A stretch of DNA of 64,000 bases from Tupaia tana (taxonomy: Eukaryota; Chordata; Mammalia; Scandentia; Tupaiidae): NCBI GenBank assembly GCA_026018925.1, contig JAKSZU010000008.1, positions 11,387,626-11,451,625 of the forward strand. The letters run 5' to 3'. The position numbers were made by a program, and so were the translations under genes. Below are positions 1 to 11,388 of the stretch, one piece after another. Below the pieces are notes generated by a model, which saw only the letters and a list, made by a program, of their open reading frames with translations, was not told the origin of the DNA and did not search any database. Position 1 is the first letter of the stretch. Each line of letters opens with the position of its first letter.

Positions 1-433
1 TATTTTCTTTCAGTCACATTTATCAATATTTTTACTTATAGGTTTAGGGTTTTTTATTTTTAGTTTTAGATTTCATTTTTTTTTTCTTTTTTTTTGCCAT
101 AGGTGCATGTGCTCACCAGAGAGAGACAGTAAGAGAAAGTGAGAAATCACTCCCCAAGGGGATGGCCACACTGTAATCCCCTCTCCTCCATTTTCTTCAC
201 AGGATTTTGGGCATGCACACATACACACAAACCCAGTGTGATTTTTAAGCCACCAGGTCTGGGACTCAAACCACAGTCAGCCATGTGGGAGTCCAGTGCC
301 TTGACCATTACATTACATGCTGGCCCCTATAAGCTTAGGATTTTGAGTCACGTTTAGGAACATTTTCTCCACTACCAGTTTGTTTAAGTAATTACTCATG
401 TTTTCCTTTAGTACTTGTATGGTTTATTTTTTT
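1..433 (-). repeat. Old L1-like fragment, split by a SINE
   Basis: T-rich sequence at 1-80 and 328-433 resembles an antisense L1 ORF2/3' region. It is interrupted by a SINE at about 80-327. Assignment rests on general resemblance only and no coding frame survives. Confidence 0.35.
80..327 (-). repeat. tRNA-derived SINE, diverged long form
   Basis: Read on the minus strand it begins with the tRNA-like head (GGGGCCAGCATGTAATG, B-box-like GGTTTGAGTCCCAG) and ends with the CT-rich tract and A tail. CpGs are mostly decayed, so it is an older copy. Confidence 0.8.
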
Positions 434-727
434 AATGTTTTCCAAATTTTATTTTATAATTTCTTATTTACATTTAATTGTTGTACATCTACATGGCATA
501 CAATATGGCTTTTTCAAAGCATTTGTGCAATGTGTGATAATTAAATCAAAGATATTACCACATACCTCATTTCCAGCAAAACAACCTTACATTCCTGTGT
601 CTGTTACATGCTCTTTTCTTGAACCTCCCCAATCTCCTACTTTTTATCTGCCCCCCATACAATCTTTGCTATCTATACTTGCTCTCTCTACTATCATGTC
701 TTTGAATCTTTTTTTTTCTTATTTTTT

Positions 728-971
728 AAAGAGAGGTTTTTGCTATAGGAGTGTGTGCTCACCAGTGAGACAGAAAGCAAGAAATCACCACCCTTCCCTT
801 CCCTGGGGAGATGGCCATGCCACAATCCCTTCTCTTCTAGTCTCCTCTCAGGATTTTGGGCACACACGCACACATACACAGCATGAATTTCAAGCCACCA
901 GGTCCAGAACTCAAACCACGGTCGACTACATGAGAGTCCAGCAACATAACATTACGCCATCTGCTGGTCCC
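728..971 (-). repeat. tRNA-derived SINE, long form
   Basis: Minus-strand copy inserted in the L1 3' UTR. It has a recognisable head (CAGCAGATGGCGTAATG), a B box near 910, the central CpG-poor body and a CT tract. The words CTTTGAATCTTT and CTGAATCTTT at the two edges look like a partial target duplication. Confidence 0.85.
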
Positions 972-2448
972 TGAATCTTTCAATTTATACCATAGAGTGT
1001 AGATGTTCAGTGTATATTGAGTGGTGATATACAATGTTTGTCTTCTATAGTCTGGCTTTTTCTTACTTAGCATTAAATCTTCTATATTCATTCACTTTAT
1101 ATTGCATGACAGTGTCTTGCTATTATTTATGGTTGAATAGTATTCCATAGTGTATATATACCCACATTTTTTCAACACAGTCATCAGTTGTTGGGCATTT
1201 ATGTTAATTCCATGTCTTAGCTATTATAAATAATACTGCAATAAACATGAATGTGCAAGTGTCTTTCCAACTGAGTGTTCTCCTATCCTTTGGGTAAATA
1301 CCAAGGCATGAGATTACTGAGTAATATGCTAGTTCTATTTGTAAGTTTTTTGAGGAACTCTCATACTGTTTTCCACAGTGGCTGTACTAATTTACATTAC
1401 CACCAGTAGTATAAGAGGGTGTCCTTTTCACTGCAGCCTCACTAGCACTTATTGATTGATTGATTGATCATAGCCATTCTGACTGGGGTTAAGTGCTACC
1501 TCATTGTAGTTTTGATTTACATTTCCCTTATCATAAAAGATGTTGAACTTTTTTTCATATGATTTTACTTTTGTTATTTTATGTCTTCCTTGGAGAGTTG
1601 TCTGTTCAGTTTATTTGCCCATTTTTAAATTGGATTATTAGGTTTTCTGCAGGTGTGCTGCTTTAGTTACTGATACATTCTGGTTACCAATTCCTTATCT
1701 GAAGCAGCTTGCAAATATTTTCTTCCATTCTGTGGGTTGTCCCTTAAGTCTACTTTTTCTTTCGCTACGCAGAAGATATAATTCCACTTGTGAATTTTGG
1801 GAACTGTTGCTCAAGGAGTCTTATTTATGGAATCTTTGCCTAGTCCATTGTCTTTAAGTGTTTCCCTTGTGTTTTCCACAAGTAGTTTTATAATTTGAGG
1901 CTTTACATTTAGATATTTGAGCTATTTTGAGTTGATTTTTGTTTATGGTGAGAGATAGGGGTCCAGTTTTATTTTCTGTAGGCAGAGATATTTAGTTCTT
2001 CCAGCACCATTTTCTGAAAAGACTTCTTTTACCTCACTGAATTGTCTTGTTCCCTTTGTCAAAAATCAGTTGGCTGTATGTTTTGAGTTTTATTTCTGGA
2101 TTCTGTCTTCTGTTCCATTGACTATGTGTCTGTTTTTGTGCCAGTACCATGATGTTTTGAATATCACAGTTTTGTAATATACTTTCAGGCCAAGTAGTGA
2201 GATGCCTCCTACTTTATTCTTTTGCACAGTATTGCCTTGGCAATACAGGGTCTTTTATGATTTCAAACAAATTTTACAATTGTTTATTCTATTTCTTTGA
2301 AGATTCCCACTGGTAATTTGATCACAATGCATTAAATTTGTAAATTATTTTGGGTTGAATTGACATTTTAGTTATATAGTTATATTAATTCTTCCAATCC
2401 AAGACAAGGGATTTTTTTTTTTTTTAATTTTGTGGTATCATAGACAAT

Positions 2449-2710
2449 GAATTTTTTTTTTTTTTTGGAGAGGTTTTTGCTATAGGGCATGTGCACTGGC
2501 CAGAGAGACAGAGAGACAGAAAGTGAGAAATCACCCCCCAGGGGGATGGCCACACCACAATCCCTTTTCCTCCATTCTCCTCTTGGGATCTTGGGCACGC
2601 ACACATGCACACACACCTGGCATGAGTTTAAGCCACCGGGTCCGGAACTCAAACCGTAGACAACTATGTGGGAGTCCAGCGACATAGCCATTATGCTAAC
2701 TGCTGGTCCC
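2449..2710 (-). repeat. tRNA-derived SINE, long form
   Basis: Full-length minus-strand copy with head ending at 2710 and A tail at about 2453. It is inserted in the antisense L1 and flanked by AATTTTTT-type direct repeats. Confidence 0.9.
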
Positions 2711-3079
2711 AAATTTTTTCAATTTTTCAGTTTTCTTTGTAGAGGTCTTTCTCCTCTTTAGTGAATAGGTTTATTCCTAGACACTTTATTTTATTTTTTG
2801 TGTGGCTATTGTAAGCGGAATTGTCATTGAATGTATTTCTAGACTTATTCATAGTCTGTATTCACACTCTAATAGTATAGAACTATACTTACAAAGCACT
2901 CGAAAATGTTTTAATGTAATATGATTTAATATTAAATATCTTTACCTAACACTATGAAGTGATTTCCAAGATATATTGCTAATTTCCTTGTTCCTCTTCC
3001 ACTTTTTTTTCCTTTTCCAAGTTTTTGTGTTTGTGTATACACATGTGTGTGTAAGTGTATGTGAGTGTGTTGGTTTTGA

Positions 3080-3370
3080 CTTTTTTTTTTCAATTTATTT
3101 ATTTATTTGCTTACAGTCATTCACTGTAAAAGTATACAAAATGAGATTTTCCATCCAGAATACATTGTATATTGGCTCAATCAAGGATATTACTATACAT
3201 GTTATCAACAACAAATAATTTTCTGTTCCTCGTTTCTTATATATTTTGCTTCCCCCTGCTCCCACAGTTGATTTCCTACCTTTCACCCTCTGCCATTTCC
3301 CTCTTCTCCCACAATGTCTCTGGTATGTGCAGTTGTTTTCCATGCCTTTTTTCCATATTTTATTGATTCA
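3080..3370 (-). repeat. Old L1 3'-end fragment
   Basis: The block with a 'tatacatgttatcaacaacaaataa' core followed by C/T-rich sequence is a diverged version of the 3' UTR seen at 45.25 kb and 58.05 kb (tatacacgttatcatctacaggtaataa). Probably the 3' end of an older antisense L1. Confidence 0.5.
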
Positions 3371-4195
3371 CTAAAGATCTTAATTAATTTAAAAACTTTC
3401 AATAGCAAGCAGAACTGATATATTCATATCTATGAACTCATGCATGTCTGACTTTAGGTGTAGACCTCAGTGAGTAAAGTGAACATGCTATAAAGTAGCA
3501 CCTTGCTGAGGCTATATAGCTTACTGCAGTCATTAAATAGGTATTAATAAGTGTTTTTAAATGCTTTTCTTGATTTTAAGAAAAACAGTTTTAGTTTTAA
3601 TAGATCAAAATCAAAAACTGCTAAGAGAAATTTGTTTAAAACTTAAAGCCAGGAAAAAGGTTAGGGTTCATTTCAAATAGTAGGTAGATGAACCTATCAA
3701 CAGTTGAAAAGAAGACAATTATTCTTAAATATGGAAATCAAAATATCAAAGAAAATCAGTAATGATTTAGTCTAAAGTAAAAATAAAAATTCTATTTCAC
3801 TAGCTGAGACTCATGTAATTATTCTCTCTTCCATTAGATTTTCAGTGTTGCTGTGATCTGATCTTTCCATTTAAACTGTGGAAGTTAACATTCAACTCCG
3901 GATTTGTCCATACCATTAGGCTGGCCATTCTCTTGGTTGCTTTTTGTACTCTTATTTTTATGTGTCCAACTTTAGTTTTCCAGTGTACAGATGTGGTGAG
4001 AAATGCCCACTTCCCCATCTTTACTATGAGTCATTGTAGCTGGCTCCCTGCTCCCAAGCTCCCTACTACAGCATTCGATGGGAGAAGAGGCAATGCCACC
4101 TCTCATCCTCTGGCAGAGGCACATTCACTCAACTGTCCCTCTATTCCTTAACCTTTCCCATGGACCTTCCAATATAAAATTATTCTTTCTTTTAT
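3371..4195. other. No recognised feature
   Basis: About 0.8 kb of A+T-rich unique-looking sequence. I see no splice-flanked exon, RNA gene or repeat family here. Confidence 0.4.
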
Positions 4196-4199
4196 TTTG

Positions 4200-4437
4200 T
4201 TTTTGTTTAAAATTTATTTTCTATATGTGAGAAAAATAAACAGAGAGAGAGTAACCTTTGATAGAGTCTTCAAACTGCATTCTTCTACCAATTCTTCAGT
4301 CAGCTGGGGTCATGGGCTTTCCTGTGGGAGTGCACAGCTTGTTCAGGTAGACCTGGAACACAAACCCAGAGCCTTCCTGCTTGATCCCAGCATCATACAG
4401 CAATGCCCCTGCTCCTGCACCACTGCAGCTAGGCCCC
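4200..4437 (-). repeat. Diverged tRNA-type SINE, older family
   Basis: On the minus strand this runs from a head-like GGGCCTAGCTGCAGTGGTGC, through a decayed B-box region, to a 3' end with short CT tract and AATAAAA-type tail. It differs from the dominant SINE in its body and is older. Confidence 0.5.
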
Positions 4438-4790
4438 AAACCAAACTTCAAAAGAATGTGTTAGATTGCTCTTTAGCTTCACTTTCCTTAAGTCTATAAT
4501 ATTATAGTTGGTTTAGTCACACAAAGGATTCATATCTCAAATACTTAACATTCCTCTCTCAGTTTATTTTATTTATCTCTTCAGATAAACAGAAATCAGG
4601 GGACACAGGAACTCACAAATATTAAAACAATGAAACTAAGTCTTTATCTGAGTTTTTCTAAGAACATGAATACCTCAGCGTGAGACCCCACATTTTGATG
4701 GTAAGTAATATAATTAGATTGCAATAACAACATGAAGTCTGAAAGTGAATAGATGTGCTTTAGACAACTTGTTATCACTGCTTCTTCCTT

Positions 4791-5030
4791 ATTTTTTTTT
4801 CAAGAGAGATTTTTGCTATAGGATGCATGCACTCACCAGACAGACAAAGAGAGACAGAGAGACAGAAAGCTAGAAATCACCCCTCAGGGGCATAGCCATG
4901 CCACAATCCCTTCTCCTTCATTCTCCTCTCAGGATTTTGGACACGCACATACATGTGCCCAACATGAGTTTTCTGGTGACCGTCACGCCCTATAGCAAAA
5001 ACCTCTCCAAAATAAATAAATAAAATTTAT
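4791..5030. repeat. Composite SINE with inverted 3' end
   Basis: Bases 4791 to about 4970 are a minus-strand SINE body. At about 4972 the sequence flips to the plus-strand 3' end of the same SINE (CACGCCCTATAGCAAAAACC, then A-rich tail). The tRNA-like head is absent. This is a head-lost, inverted arrangement from one or two insertions. Confidence 0.7.
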
Positions 5031-5044
5031 CCAGTTAAGATTTT

Positions 5045-6271
5045 TAAAATATTGCATGAACTAAAACATTGATTACGGTAGAGATACATTTGATGAGAAT
5101 AGAAATGTTATATAGAATCTACGTGCAGAAATCTTGTCCAAAAAAAAGAAATTAGTCCAGAAGATTTTCCTTGCCTCTTCTACAAATAAACTTCTTTAAA
5201 TTAAATAGCAATTTCCAACAAAGAGACACTTTTAGGTCAAAACCCAAGGGAAAAGGCTCAGGATGTTCCTAGGCTGGCTTATGACCAATTTGCTTTCATA
5301 GCTGTGGGGGAGTCATTAAAGTGCTCTGTATTCTTCATATGGCTTTAAATGCCAAAATTTAGGACACTTTTTTTCCTGACTTTTCAGAGTCCTCCATCAC
5401 AAGCTGCTTGAACATGAGGAGAAAATTTTAAAATAATCCTAAGGAACATATTTAAACATAAACACTAAAGCATATTCTCTACAATTGGTATCGGCCAGAC
5501 TTACCTGTGCATTCTGAAAGCCAAGGAATGAAACTTCTGGTGGTCACATTTCATCGGCAGTAGCTAGTCCTTTCGGTGTAAAAGATGCAGGAGCTGGTCG
5601 CCAGGCAGGCTGGAGACAGAGCTCAGAGTGACCTGAGACTTAGGTAACGTAGTTCGAGGATATATTTAAGGCAACTATGAGGGAGGTGAGGAACCTGGGT
5701 GCTCCAGTACTCAAAGCAGTTGCCATATCCATGACCTTTCCCTCCCATTTGCCTTGACTACATAGCTCTAATCTGCCCAACTAGGGTCCCTACCCCTGAG
5801 AAACAGGGTGGGCACCGACAGCAGCCTTGAACTTGTCCACCGGGCAGCCTGACCATCGGAGTCTGCAGGTCTGTGAACAAGCAGCCAATTAAGCTACAGT
5901 GATTCAGAATGGTCATCTAGGTTGCTAGGAATTTAAGAAATAAACATTTAAAGCCATTGTGCTAAATAATTGTATTTTCTGTTGTCCTATTGCACAGCAC
6001 CTTGTGTTTATGTAATTTATACAATAACACACTACTTGAAAGACATGAATCATTAGCAAATTACTTAGCCTTTCTGGCAGTGTTTTTTTCTTTGTAAAGT
6101 CAAGTATGCTACCCACATAAGTTGTTATGGGAATTAAATGATGAAATCTACTTGAAAAATCCAGCACTACACCTGACTGCAGTTTCATTCATTGGTGGTT
6201 TGGGGGAAGGGGGTGGTGTGGGAGAAGGTGTAGCAGTAGACACCAGGCAGCTGAGTAAGACAACAGAAGTA
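5045..6271. other. No recognised feature
   Basis: About 1.2 kb of unique-looking sequence. The 87-codon minus-strand frame at 5925-6188 has no recognisable domain and is probably chance. Confidence 0.4.
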
Positions 6272-6289
6272 AAAAGTCAGTAGAATTTG

Positions 6290-6479
6290 GGGTCCAGCGG
6301 GTGGTGTGGTGGTTAAGGGCACTGGTCTCCTACATGGCTGACCACGGTTTGAGTCCCAGACTTGGCGGCTTGCTTTCTCACTTTCTCTCTCTCTGTCTCT
6401 GTCTCTGTCTCTGTCCCTCTCTGGTCAAAATTAAAAAATAAATAAATAAAATAAAGTTAAATAAAAATCATTCTAAAAG
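6290..6479 (+). repeat. tRNA-derived SINE, short form, with target duplication
   Basis: Head GGTCCAGCGGGTGGTGTGG and a B box near 6346 are followed directly by a CT tract and CTGGTCAAAATTAAAAAATA, without the central body of the long form. It is bounded by an 18-bp perfect direct repeat (6272-6289 and 6480-6497), which fixes both ends. Confidence 0.9.
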
Positions 6480-6497
6480 AAAAGTCAGTAGAATTTG

Positions 6498-7124
6498 TAT
6501 ACTGACTGTTGTTAACAAACTATGTATTTTTACAGGTTTGTAAAGTGCAAAAACTCAGGTGATAGCCATATTACTAAGGTAGGCACTTAATCATAAGGGA
6601 GATGAAGATGACAGTTTTATTATATTTTTAAATTTCAAACTACATCCCAGTTTTACATTAAAATCAAGACATAATATTAAAAGAGTATTAACAAATTTCA
6701 GTAGGTGTTTTGAGTAGATCTCATGCCAATCTATCAATTATGGGGACTCACTGTGGCCATCCCCAGACTGGAGAAAAGGCATTCCTCTTAGAACTTTTAG
6801 ATGAGGAGAACGTGGGGGGAAACCCCAGAGTTGTTCCTGGCAGCCTGATTGTCCTGTGAGAGCAGTATGTGTCCCCATCCACCTGAGAACCCCTAATTCT
6901 GAAGGTGATCAGTGTAGTAAGGAGTCTCTCTGTTAATGGTAGAGGGGTTGGACTTCACAGTAAAGGAAGATTAAAGGCAGACATCATAGCTGTTAGGGCG
7001 GTGAGAAGGTAGAGAACTCCTCTTAGTAGAAATGATACAATTAAAAGCATCAGAAAGGAGTTTATGTGTTCCAAATAAAGTGGGTTACATCCAACAATGA
7101 ACTTCTTAAATGTTTAAATTTTCC
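6498..7124. other. No recognised feature
   Basis: About 0.6 kb without a recognisable repeat, RNA or coding signal. Confidence 0.4.
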
Positions 7125-7630
7125 TATAGGGCATGTGCACTCACCAGAGAGAGAGAGAAAGAGAGAAAGAGAGAAAGAGAAAGCACCCTATAGGAGCGAT
7201 GGCCACACCACAGGAGGGATAGCAACACCACAATTCTTTCTCTTCTTGGAATTTTGAGCATGCATGTGCACATGCCTGGCGTGTTTTTTTTGAGAGGTTT
7301 TTGTTATAGGGTGCGTGCGCTCGCCAGACAAACAGAGACAGACAGACAGAAAGCGAGAAATCACCCCCCCAGGGGGGATTTCCACGCCACAATCCCTTCT
7401 CCTCCATTCTCCTCTCGGGATCTTGGGCACGCATGCACACGTGCCTGGCGTGAGTTTTAAGCCACCGGGTCCGGGACTCGAACCGCAGTTGACTACATGG
7501 GAGTCCAGTAACATAGCCATTACACTAACTGCTGGTCCCGCCTGGCATGTTATTAAACCACCATGTCTGGAACTCCAACCATACAGTCAATCATATGGAA
7601 TCCAGCCACCTTAGCCACCATGCCCCTGCC
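7125..7630 (-). repeat. Older SINE split by a younger SINE
   Basis: The outer minus-strand SINE is present at 7125-7283 and 7540-7630. Its CT tract lies at 7146-7185 and its head ends near 7630. A younger SINE interrupts it, with GCCTGGCGTG / GCCTGGCATG as target duplication. Confidence 0.85.
7284..7539 (-). repeat. tRNA-derived SINE, young long form
   Basis: Full-length minus-strand copy with head ending GGTCCC at 7539 and many retained CpGs. It lies inside an older SINE, with a 10-bp near-perfect target duplication at 7274-7283 and 7540-7549. Confidence 0.92.
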
Positions 7631-7639
7631 AGACTCCAA

Positions 7640-8853
7640 CAATGAACTTAAAGATTGCAATGTCCTGGAGCTATTGTGGACCTCTGTTCATTGAAGCCAT
7701 GCTAGGAGATACCAGCTTGTTCTTTTACAGTACCATCATTAAAGGAAATTATTCAGTGAGTAGGAGAGTCAACTAAATGACAATTAATGACCCTTGGAAC
7801 TCCAGGAAACTGATTTGTAGAGCTAAGTACATTAAGTCTATTTCTTTTCTTTTAAACACCAAAATATGGACTTTCCAATTCAAGTGGCATTACATATACT
7901 GGAACAATGATGTAGTACTTCACAGCTGTACCCAGATGAGTGGTTAGAAATGCTCTCCTTATTGAAGAGTTTAAAGCCTGTGTCTTAAATTTGTGGGAAC
8001 TAATGGCTCTTCCAGTACAAATGACAAAAAGTTTCTCTAAGAGAAGAAGGCAAGTAATAGTGAATCTTATCACTTAGTTAACATAATATTAATTTATTAT
8101 CGTATCAGCTTCGAGTTGTTCAGGGGTCATTGCCTTCTGTTCTCAGTTTGACCTGAAAGTCGTCCAAGTAATTTTCACTGAAAGCTCATCATGTACTTTA
8201 TGAACCACATAGGGCCTTCTAAAATGATAAAGATATGATTAAGTATGAATTGATTAATGAGTTCCATGAAGCTACTCCCTGAATTCTTAAGTGCTAAATA
8301 ATAAAAAAGCTTGGTGTTAACAATGACAGAATGATGCAATCTGGAGAGATGATTCATGCATTTCTCTGGCAGCACACAACTTTTGAAATGTTATATTAGT
8401 AAGGCTATGGTTGTGGTTCAAATGGATTTTTAATTAAACCTAATGAGGAAAACAAGAATGTTGGATGGAAGAAACAATCAATTAATAATGAGATTGGTTG
8501 TAGAAATATTATAAACTCTACTTCATGCTTGAATTGAGTTGAAAATATTAAGAAGTACATCATAATCAGCCTTCATGATTATTCAACTTCTCTGCAAAGA
8601 ATACAGGAGGTTAGAAAAACCAATAACATGTGTCATTTATGAGAGAAGATATAAGTGAATGTAATTGAGCTTAGAAATCAGGTAACAAAAGGCCACAATT
8701 TTAGCTCTTGAATTATGAACAACTGCATCTTTTTTGTCTCCTGTATCACTGAATAATCTGGTATTACACAGACTATGAGTATTTTTGCATCAGGGTCCAC
8801 TATCACAAAACTGGACTCTACTCCAGAAGACACTTGTAGCTTTCCCTAACCTA
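7640..8853. other. No recognised feature
   Basis: About 1.2 kb of unique A+T-rich sequence. Short minus-strand frames at 7852-8073 and 8175-8375 show no family resemblance. Confidence 0.4.
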
Positions 8854-8869
8854 GAAAAGTGTTCATGGT
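8854..8869 (+). repeat. Target-site duplication of the U4 insertion
   Basis: GAAAAGTGTTCATGGT occurs here and again at 8934-8949, immediately on both sides of the U4 fragment. Confidence 0.92.
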
Positions 8870-8870
8870 A

Positions 8871-8933
8871 AGCTTTGCGCAGTGGCAGTATCGTAGCCAA
8901 TGAGGTTTATCCGAGGCGCGATTATTGCTAATT
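8871..8933 (+). pseudogene. RNU4: Truncated U4 snRNA retropseudogene
   Basis: These 63 nt read as the 5' end of vertebrate U4 snRNA from its first nucleotide (AGCTTTGCGCAGTGGCAGTA), through the U6-pairing stem region and the 5' stem-loop, to ...ATTGCTAATT, essentially unchanged as far as I remember the human RNA. The remaining U4 sequence, with the Sm site and 3' stem-loop, is absent, so no functional snRNA can form. It is flanked by a perfect 16-bp direct repeat (8854-8869 and 8934-8949), the mark of L1-type retrotransposition. No poly(A) tail follows. Confidence 0.92.
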
Positions 8934-8949
8934 GAAAAGTGTTCATGGT

Positions 8950-9914
8950 CACCACATGCACATGTGCTGTCCTCCATCTCCTGGTTTCCTTTGCAATTCA
9001 GTCAGTACCATGTGACCTGTCCTGGCCACTTGTGTGGGGAGGAGTGAGTTATGCCATATCTTGGCCATGAAGGTGCTATAAAACTCTTGTGCAACTTCCA
9101 GCTCCCATCTCCTCCCCTATGTTGATTGGTTTGGGCCACCACTGAGAAGGTAAAGCGCAAGTAAAATCAGCTGGGATTCCTGTTGTCACTGTTTGAAAAG
9201 CAGCTGCCCTGCAAAGCTAATGGGCTCCCAGTAGACTTCAATGAGCAAGATGTTCTGTGTTGAGCCCTTGAGAGTTCTATTGGTTTGTTACAGCAGTGCA
9301 GCCTAAGCTGTCCATACTTACCTTTGTGTAGGGGCAATGGGGATGAGTTTTGGGGCAATGAATATCAAAGCTGTGATGTTTCCAGGACACTTTGTCTTCC
9401 ATGTACTTGAGCATGATTTCCACCGAGAAATGTGGGCACTACTAAGGATGTCCTAAGTGTAAAACCTAGGGCCCCTGAAATAATTTTCCAGTGTGCATAT
9501 TGAAGTTTCCTGCATCTCCCTGGAAAGCTCTTGCCACAAATATAGTAAAAAGAGCTACTGGAGCTGTTTGCTTTTACAGTGAGTCTTTCTTATGAGAAGA
9601 GAGTGGGTCCAGGTGGCAACTTTATTGTGGTTTTCTGCTTTCAGAACTGTAATATTAGGGATTGAAGTAGACTGGAATGAGGCAGCCAGAGGGCTGTATT
9701 GTGCTAACTTATTAACCCTAGGGAAAAGTCTGAGGTAGAAAACAATTTTAGCTGGCATTTGTTGGCTACGCCAGTGAGTATATTATATTTGAATGCCCTG
9801 AATGAGGACAAAAGCCATTAAGAAAACTTGTAGGCTCCCTCTGAACCAACAAGGACCCAACTTAGCTCTTTACCTTCAAACATAGATCTGGGCTGCATTT
9901 TGGGAGATCCTGAT
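8950..9914. other. No recognised feature
   Basis: About 1 kb of mixed-composition unique sequence. No exon with consensus splice flanks and a recognisable product was seen. Confidence 0.4.
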
Positions 9915-10170
9915 TTTTTTTTTTCCTATGATTGAGTATGTGTGCATATATGCAACAGAGAAAGAGAGAGGGAGAGAAAGAAAGTACTCTCAACGTGGTA
10001 TTGTCATGCCACAGTCCTCTTTCCCTGGCCCTACAGCTGAGATGCTCCAGGATCTTAGTATGCATGCATACCATGTTTTCAGCCCAGCCCGGGGATCCAA
10101 ACCCACAATCAGCCATGTGACCTCTAGCAGAGCAGTGCAGCATCCTATGGACAGCATCACCTAGGCAGGG
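9915..10170 (-). repeat. Diverged tRNA-type SINE, older family
   Basis: On the minus strand: head-like GGCCCTGCCTAGGTGATGC, a decayed B box near 10095, then body and CT tract (9958-9985) ending in A-rich sequence. It has the architecture of the dominant SINE but is strongly diverged. Confidence 0.55.
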
Positions 10171-10325
10171 CCTATTTTGGAGAGTCTTATTTGCATCTTC
10201 TTCCTTAGTGAATTTATTAGTCCTAAATACTTATTCCACCTCTTGCAAGATCTCATTGTCACACACTGCCAAAGGAGCTAAAATATGCACATAAATTGCA
10301 AAGTACTGCTTAGGTTAACTCACCC

Positions 10326-10615
10326 AGCTTTTTTTTTTTTTTTTTTTTTTTCTTCTCAGAAAAGGCATCTTACCAGGTGGTCCCCCTAGCCTCCCAAGAT
10401 ACCGCTGTGTTAAAACCTCAAGCTCTTGGCCTCGCCACAGTGGTACAGGTTGTACAGTGCTACTGCACAGTACTGAAGTCCTATAGGGGACCCCAGGTTT
10501 AGATACTGGGTCAACTCAAATGTGCCAGATGTACCTGGCCAGCTGCAGGACTGGGAGACCTTGTCAAGCATACTTTTTTTTTCTCTCTCTCTCTTTCAAT
10601 AAAATAAATTTTAAA
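10326..10615 (+). repeat. T-run plus diverged SINE of a second family
   Basis: A run of T at 10331-10350 is followed from about 10428 by a plus-strand element (GGCCTCGCCACAGTGGTACA, pseudo-B box near 10490). It ends in a CT tract and CAATAAAATAAATTTTAAAG. Similar endings occur at 31.5, 53.4 and 57.5 kb, so these form a second SINE family. Confidence 0.55.
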
Positions 10616-10635
10616 GAAAACCGTCATGCTTTCTC

Positions 10636-10894
10636 TCTCTTTTTAAAAATTTAGCAGAGGGCACATATACTCTCTGGAGAGAGACAGAGGGACAGGGAGA
10701 GGGAGAAAGCAAACTCCAATGGGGCCTGGTGGTATTGCAATTCCTTCTCCTTTCCTTCTCCAACCCGTCAAGATTTTGAGCATCAAGGCACACACGCTCA
10801 GAATATTTCTAAAGTTGCTAGGGCTGGGATATGAACCACGCAGTTGGCTGTGTGGTATGCGGCTCCCTTAACCAGTAGGCAGCGGGGCTGGCCT
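10636..10894 (-). repeat. Diverged tRNA-derived SINE, long form
   Basis: Minus-strand copy with head GGCCAGCCCCGCTGCCTACT near 10894, CT tract at 10675-10705 and A-rich end near 10640. CpGs are mostly lost. Confidence 0.65.
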
Positions 10895-11377
10895 CCTCAA
10901 ACTCTCTTAACAAAGCTAGAATCTCAATAAAACTGTTTCATTTTATATGTAGATTCTTGGACAAGTCTCCTCTGACAAAAAATATGAACCCAATTCCCAA
11001 CTGTCCTTCATTTTAAAAGGGGCCATGCATGTTTTATTGGCCAGTCTAGAAAATTCTGCAAGTGAGGGTCTTGAATCAACCTCCCTGCTTGCCTAATATA
11101 GAATTTCTTTCAACTGCATTGATTTAAACACTTCATAATTAAAACGATCTCTCCATAATTTCTTCTGTTATTGAATATGATACACTCAGAGTGAGTTAAT
11201 TCTCTATGCATTGTCATATGTCTACTCATATTTGTTTATTTCCAAAAGGCCCTTGTGTGTTATGCTGCACAGTGGTAAGGTTCAGGTCTAAGTGTTTGGA
11301 CTGTCCCAGCTACTTGGAAGTTGCCTGGTGATAAAATGGAATTCTTTTGTCTTTTTATGACAATTCTCAAGGTCAAG
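10895..11377. other. No recognised feature
   Basis: About 0.5 kb of unique sequence. A CCCAGCTACTTGGAAG word at 11304-11319 recalls 7SL-derived SINEs but nothing around it supports that. Confidence 0.35.
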
Positions 11378-11388
11378 AGTACCTATAG

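Larger units (their letters stand above)
435..2870 (-). repeat. Antisense L1 LINE, 3' portion
   Basis: The plus strand shows the typical reverse complement of L1 ORF2 C-terminus and 3' UTR, including the 'tagtattccatagtgtatatat' region near 1137 and the 'caataaacatgaatgtgcaag' region near 1240. The copies at 44.9-46.7 kb and 57.9-61.5 kb share the same order of blocks. Frames are destroyed. SINEs sit inside at 728-971 and 2449-2710. Confidence 0.85.

Noticed and set aside
11300-11320. CCCAGCTACTTGGAAG word recalling 7SL-derived SINEs such as Alu or Tu
   Set aside because: No other 7SL-derived segment surrounds it. Too short to support a 7SL SINE or to identify the host as a tree shrew or primate relative.
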